Part shown: positions 47,101 to 64,000 of the stretch, one piece after another
Layout of the letters: the number at the start of each line of letters is the position of its first letter
How positions within the stretch are numbered: position 1 is the stretch's first letter
Position numbers and translations under genes: made by a program
Notes under the pieces: model-generated
What the model was told of the DNA's origin: nothing
Seen by the model: only the letters and a program-made list of their open reading frames with translations
The model's database searches: none
NCBI GenBank assembly: GCA_027972325.1
Contig: JAPMOS010000009.1
Coordinates: 170,001 to 234,000 of the forward strand
Length of the DNA stretch: 64,000 bases
Origin: Paratrimastix pyriformis
Taxonomy: Eukaryota; Preaxostyla; Paratrimastigidae
Direction of reading: 5' to 3'

Positions 47101-50100
47101 GCAATTCAAAAACGAGTATCTGAGCCCAGAGCCCCGGTGTGCTGCCATGAGGAGCCCCGTTCGTCCACGGTTCGTCGCTGCAATCGCCTCCGCCAGGCGT
47201 GATAATGGCTCGCGGAGAAGCACGGGGTCTGTGCTGCGGCTTGCGGCTCGAATCTTGAAGGAATTCGTGTGGGATGGCAGGATCGAGCAATTGCAGACCA
47301 ATTCGGGCAAATCTGTTGTGCTGGCAAGGAGGGTCACAACTTGAGGAGCCCACGACTCGCTGCGGCACTGGCGCGAGACACACTTGGAGGCCTTGTTCGC
47401 GACTTGGACAGCCACCACCTTGGCACCCGATTGAGTCCGCACATACGTGGCCAACCCCGAGTAGCTGTCTGCGGCGAGATCCGGCTGAGTGGGCAGCCAC
47501 CCATCTGGGGCCGTGAACCAATACTGCAGGCTGGGATCATAAGGACTGTCCCCTTGGGACAGTTGGTCCCATGACGATAGATCGAACGGCAGAACCGAGC
47601 CACTGTCGTTTAGGGCGAAGACATGAGGTAGATCGTTCTTGAACACGGCAGAGACACGGGCAAATCCCAGGTATGAAGAATTCAGCAACCGTTGCGCCTG
47701 ATCGCAGAACGAGAGGCTCTGGAAAATGGCACTGGTATGACAGCTAAACACCATCAAAAAGTCGCGCTCCTTGCGCGAGGTCGTGGAGAGTGAGAGCCCG
47801 AAGCCTAAACCAGTCATCACCCGGTCGAAAAAACAAAGGGAACCAGACCAGTTTGGTAGTTCGCGAAGATTTGGAAGAGATGAGTCAACCGGTTCTGAAC
47901 AGCCGAGATGTCCCGCAGGCTGACGAAGATGGAGCGCAAAGCCGCCGCCGATTCAACAATGGTCTGTGCGAATGAGTCACTGGCACACAGAGGCGTCAGG
48001 GAGCATTCCTGGCGGAGTGTTGGTGAAAAAGTCGGACAAAGATCAAACCTGCTCGTCATTCCTGTCGGCGGCGACATAGTGGGTCTGCCCGGAGGGGACG
48101 ACAAATGTGCGAACAATGCCCTTTCCGGGCAAGGCCGATGGAGCTGGAGTCTTTGCGGTCCAGCCTTTCCCTTGGCGGAACCACTGCTCCGCACGAAAGG
48201 CATACTCGACACCGGTTTGAGGGGACTCCATTTTAAGAGGAAGGCCCTGATCCGTCAGCGGGAAGGACCGGACGAGGGGATCGTAGAAGCGCGCGTCCAC
48301 AAACTTCGGGAAATGACGCGAAGAAGTCAAAGAGATCGAACCCCCCCACAGAAGCATGCCAGACCTGTCCGATGTAATGCGTCGCCAGGGAACGACAGAG
48401 AGCTGAGGATGAGGTGGTTTGGTGCCAACAGTTGGTGATCAGAAAAAGGGGAGAGATTGAATCGCCCCGGAGTCCAAGGAAGAAGTGGATCAAGTCTCCT
48501 TGCCCGAAGGCCTGAATGGAACGCATCATCATGGGGAAGATCTCGGTCATGTTATCATGGACGGCAATGAGGTCTTGCTTGGCCAACTGCAAAAGAGGAA
48601 TCGCAGGTGAAGCCTGCTTGGATCCCGCAACAGACATGGTGAACAATGGGAATCATTTCGCTGTAACCGAGACACTCGGTGTCAGACAGAGGTGGTTCGG
48701 AGATCTCATGGCGGGCAGCGGCTCGTCCAAAAGGAATCGATCGCAAAGAAAATTCCGAGAAGGAAGCTGGCAGAGTGTAAGAATGGCAGAGAGGATCTCA
48801 CCACAGACAAAAGCCGATGACATTGTCGTTCAGGACGTAAGTGCCATCCAAGTTTGCCCTCCAAAACGCAGTCTGGTCCAGCCGTTCGGTCGCGGACTGA
48901 TCGTGGCTGGTGGAGAAGTTTTCGATTGCACCTTGGTGGTCGAGAGCCACAAAGTGGGCCCTCATTTGACGGAAAACGAGGCCAACATAGCAGAGATTCT
49001 CCCGTCGGGTCAACCAGGCGCACACACCAGAGAGGGTCGTGTGACAAAACTGTCAAAGAACGAGTAAAAAAGTGAACGAAGGACAAACAAACCTCGATGT
49101 ACCAGAGCATGTTGTTGTCCAAACCAAGGAAAAGAGCAGAGGCGTAGCCTAAAGAGGAATACAATGAGCATCGAGGAAGAGGATCAGACCGTTCTGCGAA
49201 TCCTCTAAGATCTCCACCAACATCTTGAAAGTGTCTGCGTCAGTCAGATTGGACAGGGAAGCGACCGGCAATTGGGTAGATCTCTCTGGAAAACACAACC
49301 TTGAGCGGATGACGACAAATCTGCGGACCCACGAGTTTGGAGAGAGCTCCGGTTGTCCACGAGGAAACCTTCTGGGAGATACAGGGCTGGGTGGCGAAAG
49401 GCGTGCGGATGAGAACAAAATGCGTGAACAAACCTCGTTGACCATTCGGTCCGATGAAAGATAGACAATAACACCTGTCCTTGTGACCGTTCGGGAGTAG
49501 GATTGGTAGGCATCCGGCCCCATTGGGCTGATGAATGGCTAGCAAGCAGAGTGTTCGGTGGATAGATGGAGGTGGAGGTGAATAACCTTCTGAAAAGTCC
49601 ACCCGTTGTCTTGCTCGTACCAGGGAAGCTGCGCCACATTGAAATCATCAACCGAGGTTTCAAGGAGTTTGACTGTTGTTCCAGATGAGTCCAATTCGAA
49701 GGATCGGAGTTTCCGGTCAAAAAAGACGGCGCTTGAATATTTGTGACCGATGCGTGAGTTCGGCGGGACACGGTTGCATCCTGGGGAGAGACAATCGATG
49801 AGGCCAAACCAGAGTGAAAAGGACGAAAGCCAGACCAAGTTGGGACTGGGCCAGGCTTTGGTTTTTGCATGTCACCACTGCGAAATATTTGCCATCAAAC
49901 ATCATGCGGATATTGATAGCGTCACTAAGAAAGAGATCTGAAGGCTGTGATGAGGAAAATGACACAGACGGCGACAAATAATCTTCCATGTAGCGACTCA
50001 GGTAGGTCAATTCCCGACCAACTTCCAAATTACTCGGGTCCACCTGCATCACGAGGTCATCCAGAACGTTTTGGGCAAAGCTGTTCTTGACACAGGTGGT

Positions 50101-50576
50101 CGGGATCACGGGCTCGGAGGCAAGACGGGACGCGAAGAAGCGACAAGAGCACCCAGCATCGAGCTGAACCTCAGTGACGTAGAGACTACAAGGAGTGGAG
50201 GTCAAAATGGTCTTGCGGCAAAGGCCCGCAAGGACCTCGTTTGGAAAACATCCCAGCCATCGATCCAAGTCTCCGAACGTGATTGGTGTTTGCCTAATGG
50301 GATTGCCCACAAGGAACGGTTGTGTGGGGCGAACGAATCGCCCATCCCTGAGGCCTTGTGGCTCGGCCCGAATCCAGGGGGGTGGATTGGATCCTTCACA
50401 TAGCCGAAATCATCCAAAGTGTAGAATAGATCGGGCGTGGCAGTCTGCGAGACAAAGATACGGAAAGGAATGTTTTCGTGAAAAAAGGGAATCGCATGCG
50501 CATACCGTTTCTCGTAGCGTGGTATTTGAGGTGACCCTGGAGAAACTGCGTCCTCGCAAATACAGCATGTGTGTGT

Positions 50577-50607
<31 letters not shown>

Positions 50608-53600
50608 GGGGCTGGAGTGGACCTCTACTTTGCGGTGTTCCACACTCCGGCGGCCTTGTGGACTGCTTGACTATGGCGCTTCCTCGTGGTGGACTGTGCC
50701 TACACTTCTTGCGGTGTTCCTCTCTCTTTGAAATCAGATTCCATTTCTTGGGTGTTCTTCCTCTCTTGGGGGAAGGGGGGGGGGGGGGGGGGGGGGAGGG
50801 AGGGAGGGGGAGGGAGGGAGGGGGACGCTCTCACATCGGAGCGGCGGACCGAATTGGAGATGATACCGATGTAGCGACACCCCGCCTCCAGTGCTAGAGC
50901 ACACTCCGGGAGCTCCCCACCGTAAGCGGCACATGTGAGAACCTGTTTCGCCGCCGAGGATGATGGGTTGAAGCAGAGCAGACAAACCCGATACGATTGA
51001 CCATCCGGATAGACAACTCCAAGAAAAAGCTCAAATCCGTTCTGAAATGTTTGTAGAATCGGCAAAAGGGTGGCGAATGTTTTGAGCGCAGCCGATTCGT
51101 TTCCGTACCCAAGAAACGAGTCTGACATCGAGGCGAGAGCCCGAACCGCATCGATTGCCCAGCTGACCTCGGGTCGATCGGTGTTCACCTCGGTGGCGAA
51201 AAGAGGATCTTCGGTGAGGAAACGGTTCGAGACGATCCTGATGCCCTCTTGGGTCGTCTTGACGAGGCTCTGGCCCAAGTATCCATTCAAGAGTTGGAAC
51301 TGAGAGATCGGGGATGAAGAAGAGCGGGCGTTGTTTTGGCTTTCATCAGACCTGAAACAGTGGGGTCCAACCATTTTGCTGGATATACCAAGGACGTTGG
51401 GTATAATTGTAATAATTCTCCGTGACATTGGGGTTTGCAGGGTTATCCATGAACTTTCCCATTGACGAAAGGCGGAACGTACGAATGCGCGTATCCCCGA
51501 ACTTGGTCTGGGAGACCCACTGACCCACAAACGGGGCATCCCCCGAACAGAGGGCATTCTCCCGCCCGATCTGATGGAGGCAACTCATAACCGCAACGAA
51601 GAAATTGGGGTGTGCCAGAATCAACTGTGACTGGCGATCCTGCACAAATAATGACGGTTAGTAGGCCAGGGAGGGGCCACGGACGAAGAGCATCAATGCC
51701 TTCACAAGGGGTACGAATCCCTGTGTGGGGTTGCTGATCAGGGAGTCGCTGATGTGCGCGTTGAGGTAGTGGACAGCGGAATGAGCTTGCGAGTGGGAAA
51801 CTCGGTCCCAGGTCAGGCACGGTTCTGCGTGCAGATGTCTTGCGGACACCCGCCCTTGGTCGGAATATCCCTTGATGGATTTGACGTAGAGATCGGAGAA
51901 AAGGCCGTACTATGAACCAGAAGGAGAGAGTGAAGGACTCCCAAAGGCCTCCGACCTGCCAACCCGAGGTATTCCCCCATGAGGGCTGTTCCTCGATCGA
52001 GAAGGCCTGGTCTTCGACAAAGAGAGGCTCCTGGGAAAACATTGCGGACGAACGAAATCCGAGTGGGTCGGACCTGGGATCGGAATGATCCTGAGAAATC
52101 AAGCACGAAAACACGACGGTGCCCATCAGCGCCATACAGTGCATCGTTTCGGACATAGCCCAAATACTTGGCGGAATCGCCGGCTGCCGCTTGGAGCCGT
52201 GCGCAGGCCGCCTTCACGGCATCTGTGGCAAGGTCCAGGTGAAAACACGGCTGGATGGTGTAGGCCGACGTGTGGTTCGTCAGAAGGGTCACCTCGTCAC
52301 CGTACCCTGCGAAAAGTCAAGTGACAATCAAGAGGAGGGACACCAACCGAATTGGAATTGTTGGAAAGCGTCCATCAAAGTGCCGAAAATATCCTGAACG
52401 CCACGAGGTGTCGAGGCGGTGGCAGCTTGGCGAGGAAGCGACTGATTTTCTGCGAGCTCGTTAACAAGGAACTCTGCAGGGAGAGTGCACGGCAAATCGC
52501 GCGGTGACCGAAGCGCCCCAATCACTACATCGGGACTGTCACGAACATAGACTTGCAGGTCATCGTGGGTTGGGTACTGTCGAAAGTTGGCTGATTAGTT
52601 GAGTGCGAGCAGAAAAACAGACTGTCCAGCCCTGGCGAAGCGAAAACCAGGAGGATTGACAGGCTGGGAAATGATTTTGGACAGCAAGGGCCGTAGTCGG
52701 ACGTCCATTTTCGTCGAGGTTGAAGTAATGCATGGCATCGTCGCGAAATACCCGCTCATCTTGGACTCCGCCAATCCAGCGCGTTTTCCAATGGGCGGTG
52801 GCCATTCTGCAAACCTCCGCTGGGGCACGCTCGCAATTCTGGGGGGGATCTCACTCCTGCCGGTTCGATAGACTGCCTCCAGACCAGGAGTTCAACGTAA
52901 CGAGTGCAGTCCTTTCGGGCAAAGAAAACGGCATTTGCCCAGCCTATTTGCGCGCTAGGACAAAATTCTTCTGAGAAGAGCCAGCAGACCGTTGTCGTTG
53001 AGCCGGCTGTGCGAATAGAGAATGTGGAAGTGGTCCGAGTAATTGTTTCCGACAAGTGCCGCCGACTGGTTGTGGAGACTGACGACAACATTCTGGGCAA
53101 ACCTACAGTGCGCTCGCAAACAAGAACGAGAAAGGAAATGGGGGCAACCTTCTCCACAAGTTATTCGCGTGTCCTGGAGGTTCCAGGCGCAGCCGATGAC
53201 CACTGAAAATGCCTGCCGACGTGTGACGAACTCGGACACTTGCAGCACAATCTGAAGGAAATATTCCGCGAATCAAGGTCAGTGCTCCGCAGACTTGTTG
53301 AAGGAAGCAAGAAAATGGGGCCCCATTTCTGGTCACTCGTCATTTTCAACTCGGGCAGATCAGAAAAATCAAAAGATCGGGTTGCCAGAGGCTGGCTGGA
53401 CAACGAACAATTGTCGGGGAGCAGGAGAACTCGGAGATGCGTGTCCCCAAAGAGTGGGCGAGATGCCAGGAGTCTGGAACCAGTGGTCGGTAAAAGATAT
53501 CGGAACCACAGACAGGAGATAGTTGATCCCGAGTCGGCTGGCGAGCGAGCAATACGGGTCTTCACCAGACCATGGCAAGTGGCACGACTGGACCGACGCG

Positions 53601-56600
53601 TAGACTTGGTACAAAGATGGATGAAAAAATTCGGAATGATGAACAGACATTGATCCTCCTTCTGGATGAAACTCAAGGCAAATTCGAACCCTACCCAGTC
53701 CAAGTTAGGGGTGGGGGAGAGCAATAAAGACCGTTCGATTCGTAGATCAGTCCGTCCAACAGAGCACCCACAAGGCTCCGAACTCCATCCCACGATGAAA
53801 AGTTCATGTTCATATGTGCAAGCGTCGAGGGGGAGAACAACGACACCTCAAAGTTGGCGGCCCAGAAATCACTGTCGCTTTCATAGAGACGCTCGCTGGA
53901 GGCGGACCAGTCGGAGGCGAGAACCCATCCATCCATCGTTTTCACAAACGCTTGCACACGTGAATAGTCGCCACCCACGAGAATCTCAACGGAATCGAAA
54001 TCTGTCCAACCATCTCCTTGGTGGCACCAGGGCTAAAGAGATTGGGAGTCATAAATCGTGGAGACGCGAAGACAACAAAGACCTCATCCTGGAGGACAAA
54101 CAACCCAGGCCGAGAAGTCCTGCCCAGGACTAGTGAGGTGAGGGTGAGGGTGAGGGTGAGTGTGTGTAGAGCAAAGGGACTGATCAATCGGACAGGAAGG
54201 GTGAGTGCGAGGGTGAGTGCGAGGGTGAGTGCGAGGGTGAGTGCGAGGGTGAGTGCGAGGGTGAGTGCGAGGGTGAGTGCGAGGGTGAGTGCGAGGGTGA
54301 GGTGAGAAGTGGAAGCGCTTTCATCTCAGACCCTCCCCACTGAACGCTGCCTCAGCCTGTTGGAACTCTTGAACAGAGATCTCGGCTCCTTGGATGCCGC
54401 CATCAATGGGCGACACCACAAAAAAGTGTGTATAGTGGTCGTCCTCTGGAAAGATCAAAATAAAATAAAAAAAAGGATGAGTTCCCACCAGACCAAACCG
54501 GGTCGAACTCACAACCCCAATATAGTAGGTGCCTCTGCGGACGGTACAGGGCAAATAGCTCTGACCTGGGATGCTCGAACAGTCGCGGAGTTCGTAATAG
54601 TCCCTGGAGCTACAAACACAAATCGAATCCTGCGGAGAGAGCGCTGGGATGACCTGAGCTGAGCAATCTTCACGTTCAATGTTTCTCGCTGGCGATACTT
54701 CCGCAGGGTTTCCCAAAGTATCCGAAAAGCAGCGCTTTCGTTGTGAATTTCCGAAAGGGCGCCGGTTTGTTCCTGGGTTTGGGCCAAAGTGAGGACAATC
54801 CATCGAGAAATGTGGGCATCTGCTGAAGAATTGGCACAAGGTTCGTCAAAGGGTCGAAAAGATGCCGCAAGAACACCAAATCCGGTCTGGATGGTGTAGA
54901 AGTTTCCTTTGGTCGGCGCGAGAAAGGGCAACGCCGGATCGGAAGAGGAACCCCAGGGTTGGTTTGGGTCGGCCGCAGCTGGGAGCGTCAAATTGGTCGC
55001 GGAAAACTCACCGAAAGGGAAGGCGCGAATGACAACGCCTTCAGAAGAGAGCGCAAAACAGAGGGTGCGATTCGTCGTGGAGTTGGGATCGATCAATTCT
55101 TCGCTCAAGACTCCGACCTACTTCGGATTGGCAACCTGTGGAGTTTGAAGGGCATACAGACGAGATTTGTGGTGAAATTCTGTTGGCGCAACATGGCACA
55201 CACTGGTCTGTGATCATTCTCTTGACATCTCATCCAGATATAAACGCAATTCGGGCTGAAGCTGAGCACAAACACCGACTGGTAACCTACCAAAAAGTGG
55301 AATGTCATCTCTTCAATCAGCAAAGCGAAGAGACCGTCTCGAAAAGTGTGGGTGAGATTGGCGATGGCCTCGAACGCCCGCAAAGCCTCCTGGGCCGAGG
55401 GCGGCTTGGCGAAGGACTGCCAAGGCCCGAGACCTTGAGATGCCTGAGCGATCAGGGCATCCACAGAGAGACGAGCAAAAGATACGGCGGCACAAGTCTC
55501 GCTCATCGAGCATACCTGAACAAAAGACAAGTCTGGAGGTTGGAGGGAAGTCGGGCGGACAATGCCCGGGGCGTGGAAGGACCCCGCTACGAGTGTTGAG
55601 GTATCGACAGAGTAGGTGGCGAAGGGTCTCAGGTAGAACTGTGATAGGTGCCAGCCGAACCTCTGGAAAGGGGTGTGAGCTCCTGGTCAACATCACCCCC
55701 CCCCCCCACACACACACACAGACACAATCGCGCGAACTGACCTGGCGGAACCGCTGCTCATCGGCGACGTCGAAATCCCTGGTTGCGAACTCGGGATAGA
55801 GCAACGTGCCATTTTGATGCATCCGATAAATATGCACACGGTCGTCGTTGTAGAGCTTCTGCTTGCGAAACCCGACCAGCCACCGAGGATGGCCTTGCTC
55901 GAGGCACACCGAGACAGTCTGCGACAAAGAGAAATGATGTGGGTGAGTGATTCCTTCCGACAGGGGCCCCATAGCCGATAGCCGGCGGCGGCGGCCCGTC
56001 ACGAGGCAGTTCTCCACAAAATGCCGCATGCCTCCCAGAATGTCGGCAGACCGTCAGGGATGGGTGTGGTTTCCCCCAGGGTTACAGACCTCGAGGGACG
56101 GGGCCTCGCAGTTCATGACTTCCAGATAATCCTGCGAGCCCTTGAACTGGGCGAAGAGCCCGACGAAATCCGGGTGGCGATACTGCTGGGTGACCGACGC
56201 AGCGGCCAGGGCCAGGGCCAGGGCCCCATCCCAGGGGGTTGTCGACTGGTTTGCCAGACTGAGACTGGTGGCCAGGTCCGAGGCAACATGCAATGCAAGA
56301 GCTTTCCTCACGCAGGTCTCGTCAATCATCGGCTCCAGGTCAGGATACTGCTCGAGACAAGCCATTCCGCAAACGTTACTCCCGTAGTCAATCTGTGCGA
56401 TGGTCGTTCGCACGAGGTATTCCCGCTGAAAGCCATACGGCTTGTCGCCCTGAAGGACAAATGACGACCCGGTCTGGTTGACCCCGTCAATGGTCGCACA
56501 TGAATCGACCGGGACCCGTTTGAACTGGAGCCACCATTCACAGTCGTGGGTGTCAGAATCCTCGCACGGGGGGTTAGTCTCTGTGGTCCATTCACCAACT

Positions 56601-57105
56601 TTTTGGTCCAGGCCAGGCTTTGAGATGATCGAACCGTTCAGCGCCTACCAATAAAGGGAAAAAAAATCACGTCAAGCGTCAAGGAGGCAAAGACCATCAG
56701 GAAAACATAGGCTCTTGAATCGGGCAAATACATCTAACAAATGTCAAACATTCGGTCAAAGGGCAAAAGGACTCTGAAACAAACGTGGTGGATTTTCAAA
56801 ACCCAAGCTGCTTCAGGGACTTCGCATCCATGGATAGCGCACGACATTACCCGCAGCCAGACGGGATAAGTATTATTACAGATAAAGCGAAGTTGAAAGC
56901 CTCCAATATGGCCGAACCACCCGGAGACAAGTTGAAAGACGTGATCGAAAATGGTTTGGAGGACCAGGGGAGGATTCCGGAGTTGCAGAGCGAAGTGAAG
57001 GGTGGTATCCTGCACGATTTCATCGAGTTGTGCCTGAGAGTACGAAAAATCGAACCCGACAATCGTCCCAGCAAGGACCAACCCAAGAAGCAAGAGGGTC
57101 GGCAT
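44193..57105 (-). CDS. Large receptor-type TKL kinase with tandem Cache-like modules
   Basis: A type I membrane protein with a long ectodomain, one TM helix and an active kinase. The start ATG at 57105 gives a signal-anchor-like MPTLLLLGLVLAGTIVGF. The ectodomain has many modules that each end in an aromatic/GW turn: PWYIQQNGWT (about 51380), PWYEQDNGWT (about 49610), SWFSLRQGWT (about 52640), WFRQGKGWT (about 48165), WFTAPDGW (about 47510) and WFQIREGW (about 46880), resembling the PWY of dCache domains. Filamin/Ig-like strands follow (ITIGSEFTLQVTTRDEFWN, GNYRYSVSVRS). TM: ALVITPLVLVCFMW (about 45540). Kinase exons: 45318-45383 (GHGAFGEVFRADFNGTIVAVK), 45029-45251, 44924-44966, 44625-44865 (spliced HRDIKSQN, then ADFG), 44384-44578 and 44193-44333. 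All catalytic residues are kept. About 20 ectodomain exons are not individually resolved. Confidence 0.8.
50568..50825. repeat. (GT)n and poly-G tracts in receptor-kinase intron
   Basis: (GT)n then a G-run at 50568-50611, and GGGAGG / poly-G at 50770-50825. Between them are two 17-18 bp near-repeats around TGCGGTGTTCC. Confidence 0.88.
54130..54305. repeat. 12-bp GTGAGTGCGAGG array
   Basis: About ten copies of GTGAGTGCGAGG preceded by GTGAGG units, in a receptor-kinase intron. Confidence 0.93.
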
Positions 57106-57453
57106 GATGTCTTGGAGTCTTGACCTGGGGTGCTGGTCACAAATCAATGGGAACTGGGCCGCCAGAGGCAGAGAATTGACTCGAACTTGCCAGTGACGGG
57201 TACTGTTCACACGAGTGTTCAACCTCGAAATGCGCCGTGACAGCGCTCCTGGCTTCCGCCTGACGAAAGGCCACTCCCATCTCTCGAAATCCACGCTTCG
57301 TTCCATTTAGTCCAACTTCAGTTGCACCTCGAACTGAAATACATGACGAATTGAGGAAAACAGGCATCGGGCATCTCCGATCACAAGATTTTTTAAAATA
57401 AATTGAATCACGTACACGGTCTGATCAACCGAGAGCTCAGTCAGTCTTCTCTG
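57106..57453. promoter_or_regulatory. Divergent intergenic region, receptor kinase / FAM221
   Basis: 348 bp between opposed start codons; no other feature recognised. By position it carries both promoters. Confidence 0.5.
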
Positions 57454-58278
57454 ATGAGGTTTGTTTTTTTGTTCTGTTGTTGAACGCCATTACTTTTAGG
57501 CACGCGTTAACAAATGTCCGAAATCCCGCCATTCCCCCAATGGGAATGGAAGAGGCTCTTGCACAATTCGGTCCATCGCCAGGTGCACAGGCCATGATGA
57601 CTGCCGAGCGTGAAGCTGCTGAAGAGGCCATAAGGACGGGTATTTATGGCGTCTGGAGATACACTGGCCCGCAGCCCGAGAAGGGACACGACTTTTGTTC
57701 GCGCATCGGGCCCCAGTCGCGCTGCTTTTGCGGACACACCTGGAGTGACCACCATCAGAGACCCACTGACCGAATGAGACCTGATACTACCTGTCAGCAT
57801 TGTTCCTGCGTTGGATTTTACTTTGTCCCGACCCGACCCGAGGAGATTGGCGAATATTGGTTGCCACGGCGACCCGAATTCAACGTCGCGACGTGGCGAG
57901 CAAAATGCCGCTGTGGTCACGACCATATGGCGCATGACCCTTCGCGGCATGATCGGCCTTGCCGTCAATGTCGATGCTGCCAATGGGATCCACATTATTG
58001 TTGTGTGGTCTGTGCCGCACAATCCACCACCACGTCGTCGGACCCATTTCAAAACATTGTAGGTTTGCAACCAAATGGGAAAAGACCACGAGTCGGTCTG
58101 GGAAACCACCGCCGAACGGCAGGCACAAGGGTACCCAGTGGGGCCCGAGTTTATCCCCCTGGCGGAAGCCCCCCAAATTGGGGCCCTGGTCTTCGGCACC
58201 CACCCGAAGCCCGCACACCCGGCGGCTCCGCCCAGGCCACGCCCGACGGCCGTCGCTGCACGGAAGAAAGTGGGATGA
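57454..58278 (+). CDS. FAM221 family Cys-rich protein
   Basis: A small conserved Cys/His-rich protein of unknown biochemical role found widely in ciliated eukaryotes. ATG AG at 57454-57458 joins across a 41-nt intron (57459-57499, GTTTGT...TTTTAG) to give MRHALTNVRNPAIPPMGMEE. The family core is complete: GHDFCSRIGPQSRCFCGHTW, TCQHCSCVGFYFVPTRPEEI, KCRCGHDHMAHDP and CRQCRCCQWDPHYCCVVC. After about 58063 the frame changes through a probable short intron into ESVWETTAERQAQGYPVGPE and ends at the TGA at 58276-58278. The Cys spacing suggests metal binding. Tail-to-tail with pseudokinase-LRR paralogue 2. Confidence 0.85.
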
Positions 58279-58849
58279 GGCGTTTCGAGACGCCCTTTCT
58301 TTGGATTCCCCCTCCCCCCCTCCCTCCCCCTCCTCCCTCCCTCCCTCCCTCTCCCTCCCCTCCCTCTCCTCCCCTCCATCCCTCTCTTCCCCCTCCCCTT
58401 CCCTCTCCTCTCTCCTGTACAGGCGGATCCGAGGGAACGAAGAATCTTTTTTTCCATCCCACATGGGGGGGGGGGGGGGGGGGGAGGCATGGGATGGAAA
58501 AGACCCCGCGCCGCGCCGCAATGACGAATGAGGTGAGGGGTGGTAGTCACCATGGGGATGTCCGCACACGGCCGACATACCCCATGCGTGGTGACACAGT
58601 CCACTTCTCGGCTGTCGGGGACACGCGGAGCGGCGAGAACCACCACCGCTCCCCTTCTTGGCCTCAAGATGAGCGTCGACATTCCCCGAACCGCAATGTC
58701 GCCACCAGTCTGGAAGGGGAGAGTCGATCCCCCCGAGGTAGGATTAGGATCCGCAATGTTGTCACCGTCGACATGACCCTGAGGTGGGATCCGCCCAGTC
58801 GGGGGGGAGATGAAATCGACATTCCCCTGAGGTGACACTCACTCGATTT
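58279..58849. other. Convergent intergenic region with CCCTCC tract and poly-G
   Basis: CCCTCC/CTCCCC-rich tract at 58308-58405, a G-run at 58466-58484, then short repeats containing CGACATNCCCC and CCCTGAGGT at 58660-58835. Open on both strands but not protein-like. No gene called. Confidence 0.55.
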
Positions 58850-63372
<4,523 letters not shown>

Positions 63373-63895
63373 CTGGGTCGGCGGAGGAGTCTATGGAACG
63401 GGGAACAAACGTGTGGAATGGTAATGGAAGGGAACATACAGGAGCAGGAAGTGCCCCTGCGAAAGCAGGCGGGCAGAAAACTGGATCAGCTTCCAGCGGG
63501 GATCTGCTTCGTCAACCCGAAAGGGGCTTCTGATGGCCGCCGGAAAATGCCGCACGTTGGGATTCGAGTTGAATGATTCAGTCGCGCTCTCGGGACCCCG
63601 ACATCCTTCTCTTCGCCCAATCCCCCCATGTCCATCCAGTCTCGTCGTGATAGTGCGACATCCCATCGACCAACCCTTGTTGGACTCGGTGCGTGTTGGG
63701 AGAACTCAAAGACATTCGAGTGTTGGTGATTCTTATTGCATTGACAAGAGAGAACGACAACAGCAGCCGCGATGCCCTGACCGCAGCAAAGCACGCAGTT
63801 GATAAAATCAAAAAACGGAAAATCAAAGGAGACGAGCAAAGAGAAGATGGTAGAGATCAGAGGCATAAATCCCACTGACGTTGGTGGGTTTTCGC
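63373..63895. other. Upstream region of paralogue 2
   Basis: Between the first recognised exon of paralogue 2 and the stop codon of the next minus-strand gene. It should hold the paralogue-2 promoter and its ATG exon. Protein-like readings exist at about 63430-63560 on the minus strand (RHFPAAIRSPFRVDEADPRW), but the splice pattern is not settled. Confidence 0.45.
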
Positions 63896-64000
63896 TCAAA
63901 TCTCGGTGACTCCGTTATACGGCGAGGGCTCCGCCTTCTTGGGGGCGCACCCACTGCACATGGACCCGGCCTGGCCCTTCTCCAACCGGTCCACGTGCAG
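63896..64000 (-). CDS. 3' end of an unidentified gene, runs off the window
   Basis: A minus-strand frame enters from the right edge and reads HVDRLEKGQAGSMCSGCAPK, then a short tail ending YNGVTEI and a TGA at 63896-63898. The codon use and CxxC pair look coding, but too little is visible to name the protein. Confidence 0.5.
   Translation of the reverse strand: MHVDRLEKGQAGSMCSGCAPKKAEPSPYNGVTEI

Noticed and set aside
54444-54515. A 72-nt receptor-kinase intron with a B-box-like GAGTTCGACCC and T-runs, considered as a tRNA relic
   Set aside because: The sequence around the loop cannot form a T-stem and no acceptor or anticodon arm is present. The intron is a normal short GT-AG intron between YYIG and DDHYTHFFVVSP.
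58300-58835. Continuation of the FAM221 plus-strand frame past the stop of the spliced form
   Set aside because: It reads through CCCTCC and poly-G tracts and short repeats; the spliced frame ends earlier at a natural TGA.

Overview
This is a 64 kb window of a GC-rich, intron-rich eukaryotic nuclear genome, most likely a flagellated protist. About eighteen protein-coding genes are present. All have spliceosomal introns except possibly one small membrane-protein gene and a partial gene at the right edge. Cilium-linked families (a BBS-type chaperonin, FAM221, LRMDA) fit a flagellate. A Preaxostyla metamonad (Paratrimastix-like) is my best guess, held loosely; I recognised no sequence that fixes the species. 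No virus-like, LTR or Polinton element was seen. The only transposon trace is a 5'-truncated LINE reverse-transcriptase tail.

Layout, left to right: an AMP-binding acyl-CoA synthetase (-), a LINE fragment (-), a PIAS/SIZ SUMO E3 ligase (-), an LRMDA-like LRR protein (-), a MACROD-type macro-domain hydrolase (+), a CDC6/ORC1 AAA+ replication factor (-), the RAD51 paralogue XRCC3 (+), prefoldin subunit 6 (-), the NOL9/GRC3 polynucleotide kinase (+), the PLP homeostasis protein PLPBP (-), a BBS/CCT-like chaperonin (+), an F-box/LRR-like gene with shifted frames (+), a coiled-coil protein (+), a four-helix membrane protein (-), a pseudokinase-LRR protein (+), a very large Cache-like receptor kinase (-), FAM221 (+), a second pseudokinase-LRR paralogue in inverted orientation (-), and the 3' end of one more gene (-). 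Six head-to-head gene pairs occur; three have only 46, 81 and 83 bp between start codons.

The striking biology is in the introns. Five patterns stand out. (1) Protein-supported 5' splice sites are nearly all GTC or GTT, commonly GTCNG/GTTNG, instead of GTRAG. (2) Many introns carry tandem copies of the adjoining exon edge together with its splice site, up to thirteen 86-bp copies in NOL9. (3) All four intact tRNA genes lie inside introns. Three are in the sense direction, 34-38 nt upstream of the 3' splice site, so that the Pol III terminator T-run is also the polypyrimidine tract. (4) One of these, tRNA-Pro, sits in the intron after the fourth LRR of one pseudokinase paralogue, and a decayed 3' half of the same tRNA sits in the equivalent intron of the other. 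(5) In both paralogues one LRR exon is flanked by complementary (ATC)n and (GAT)n tracts.

Functionally the genes are mostly unrelated housekeeping loci: DNA replication and repair, rRNA processing, chaperones, SUMO, lipid and vitamin B6 metabolism. The right half carries signalling genes: the receptor kinase and the two pseudokinase-LRR paralogues that flank it. Exon boundaries given here were worked out by eye from protein continuity plus GT...AG; they are predictions.
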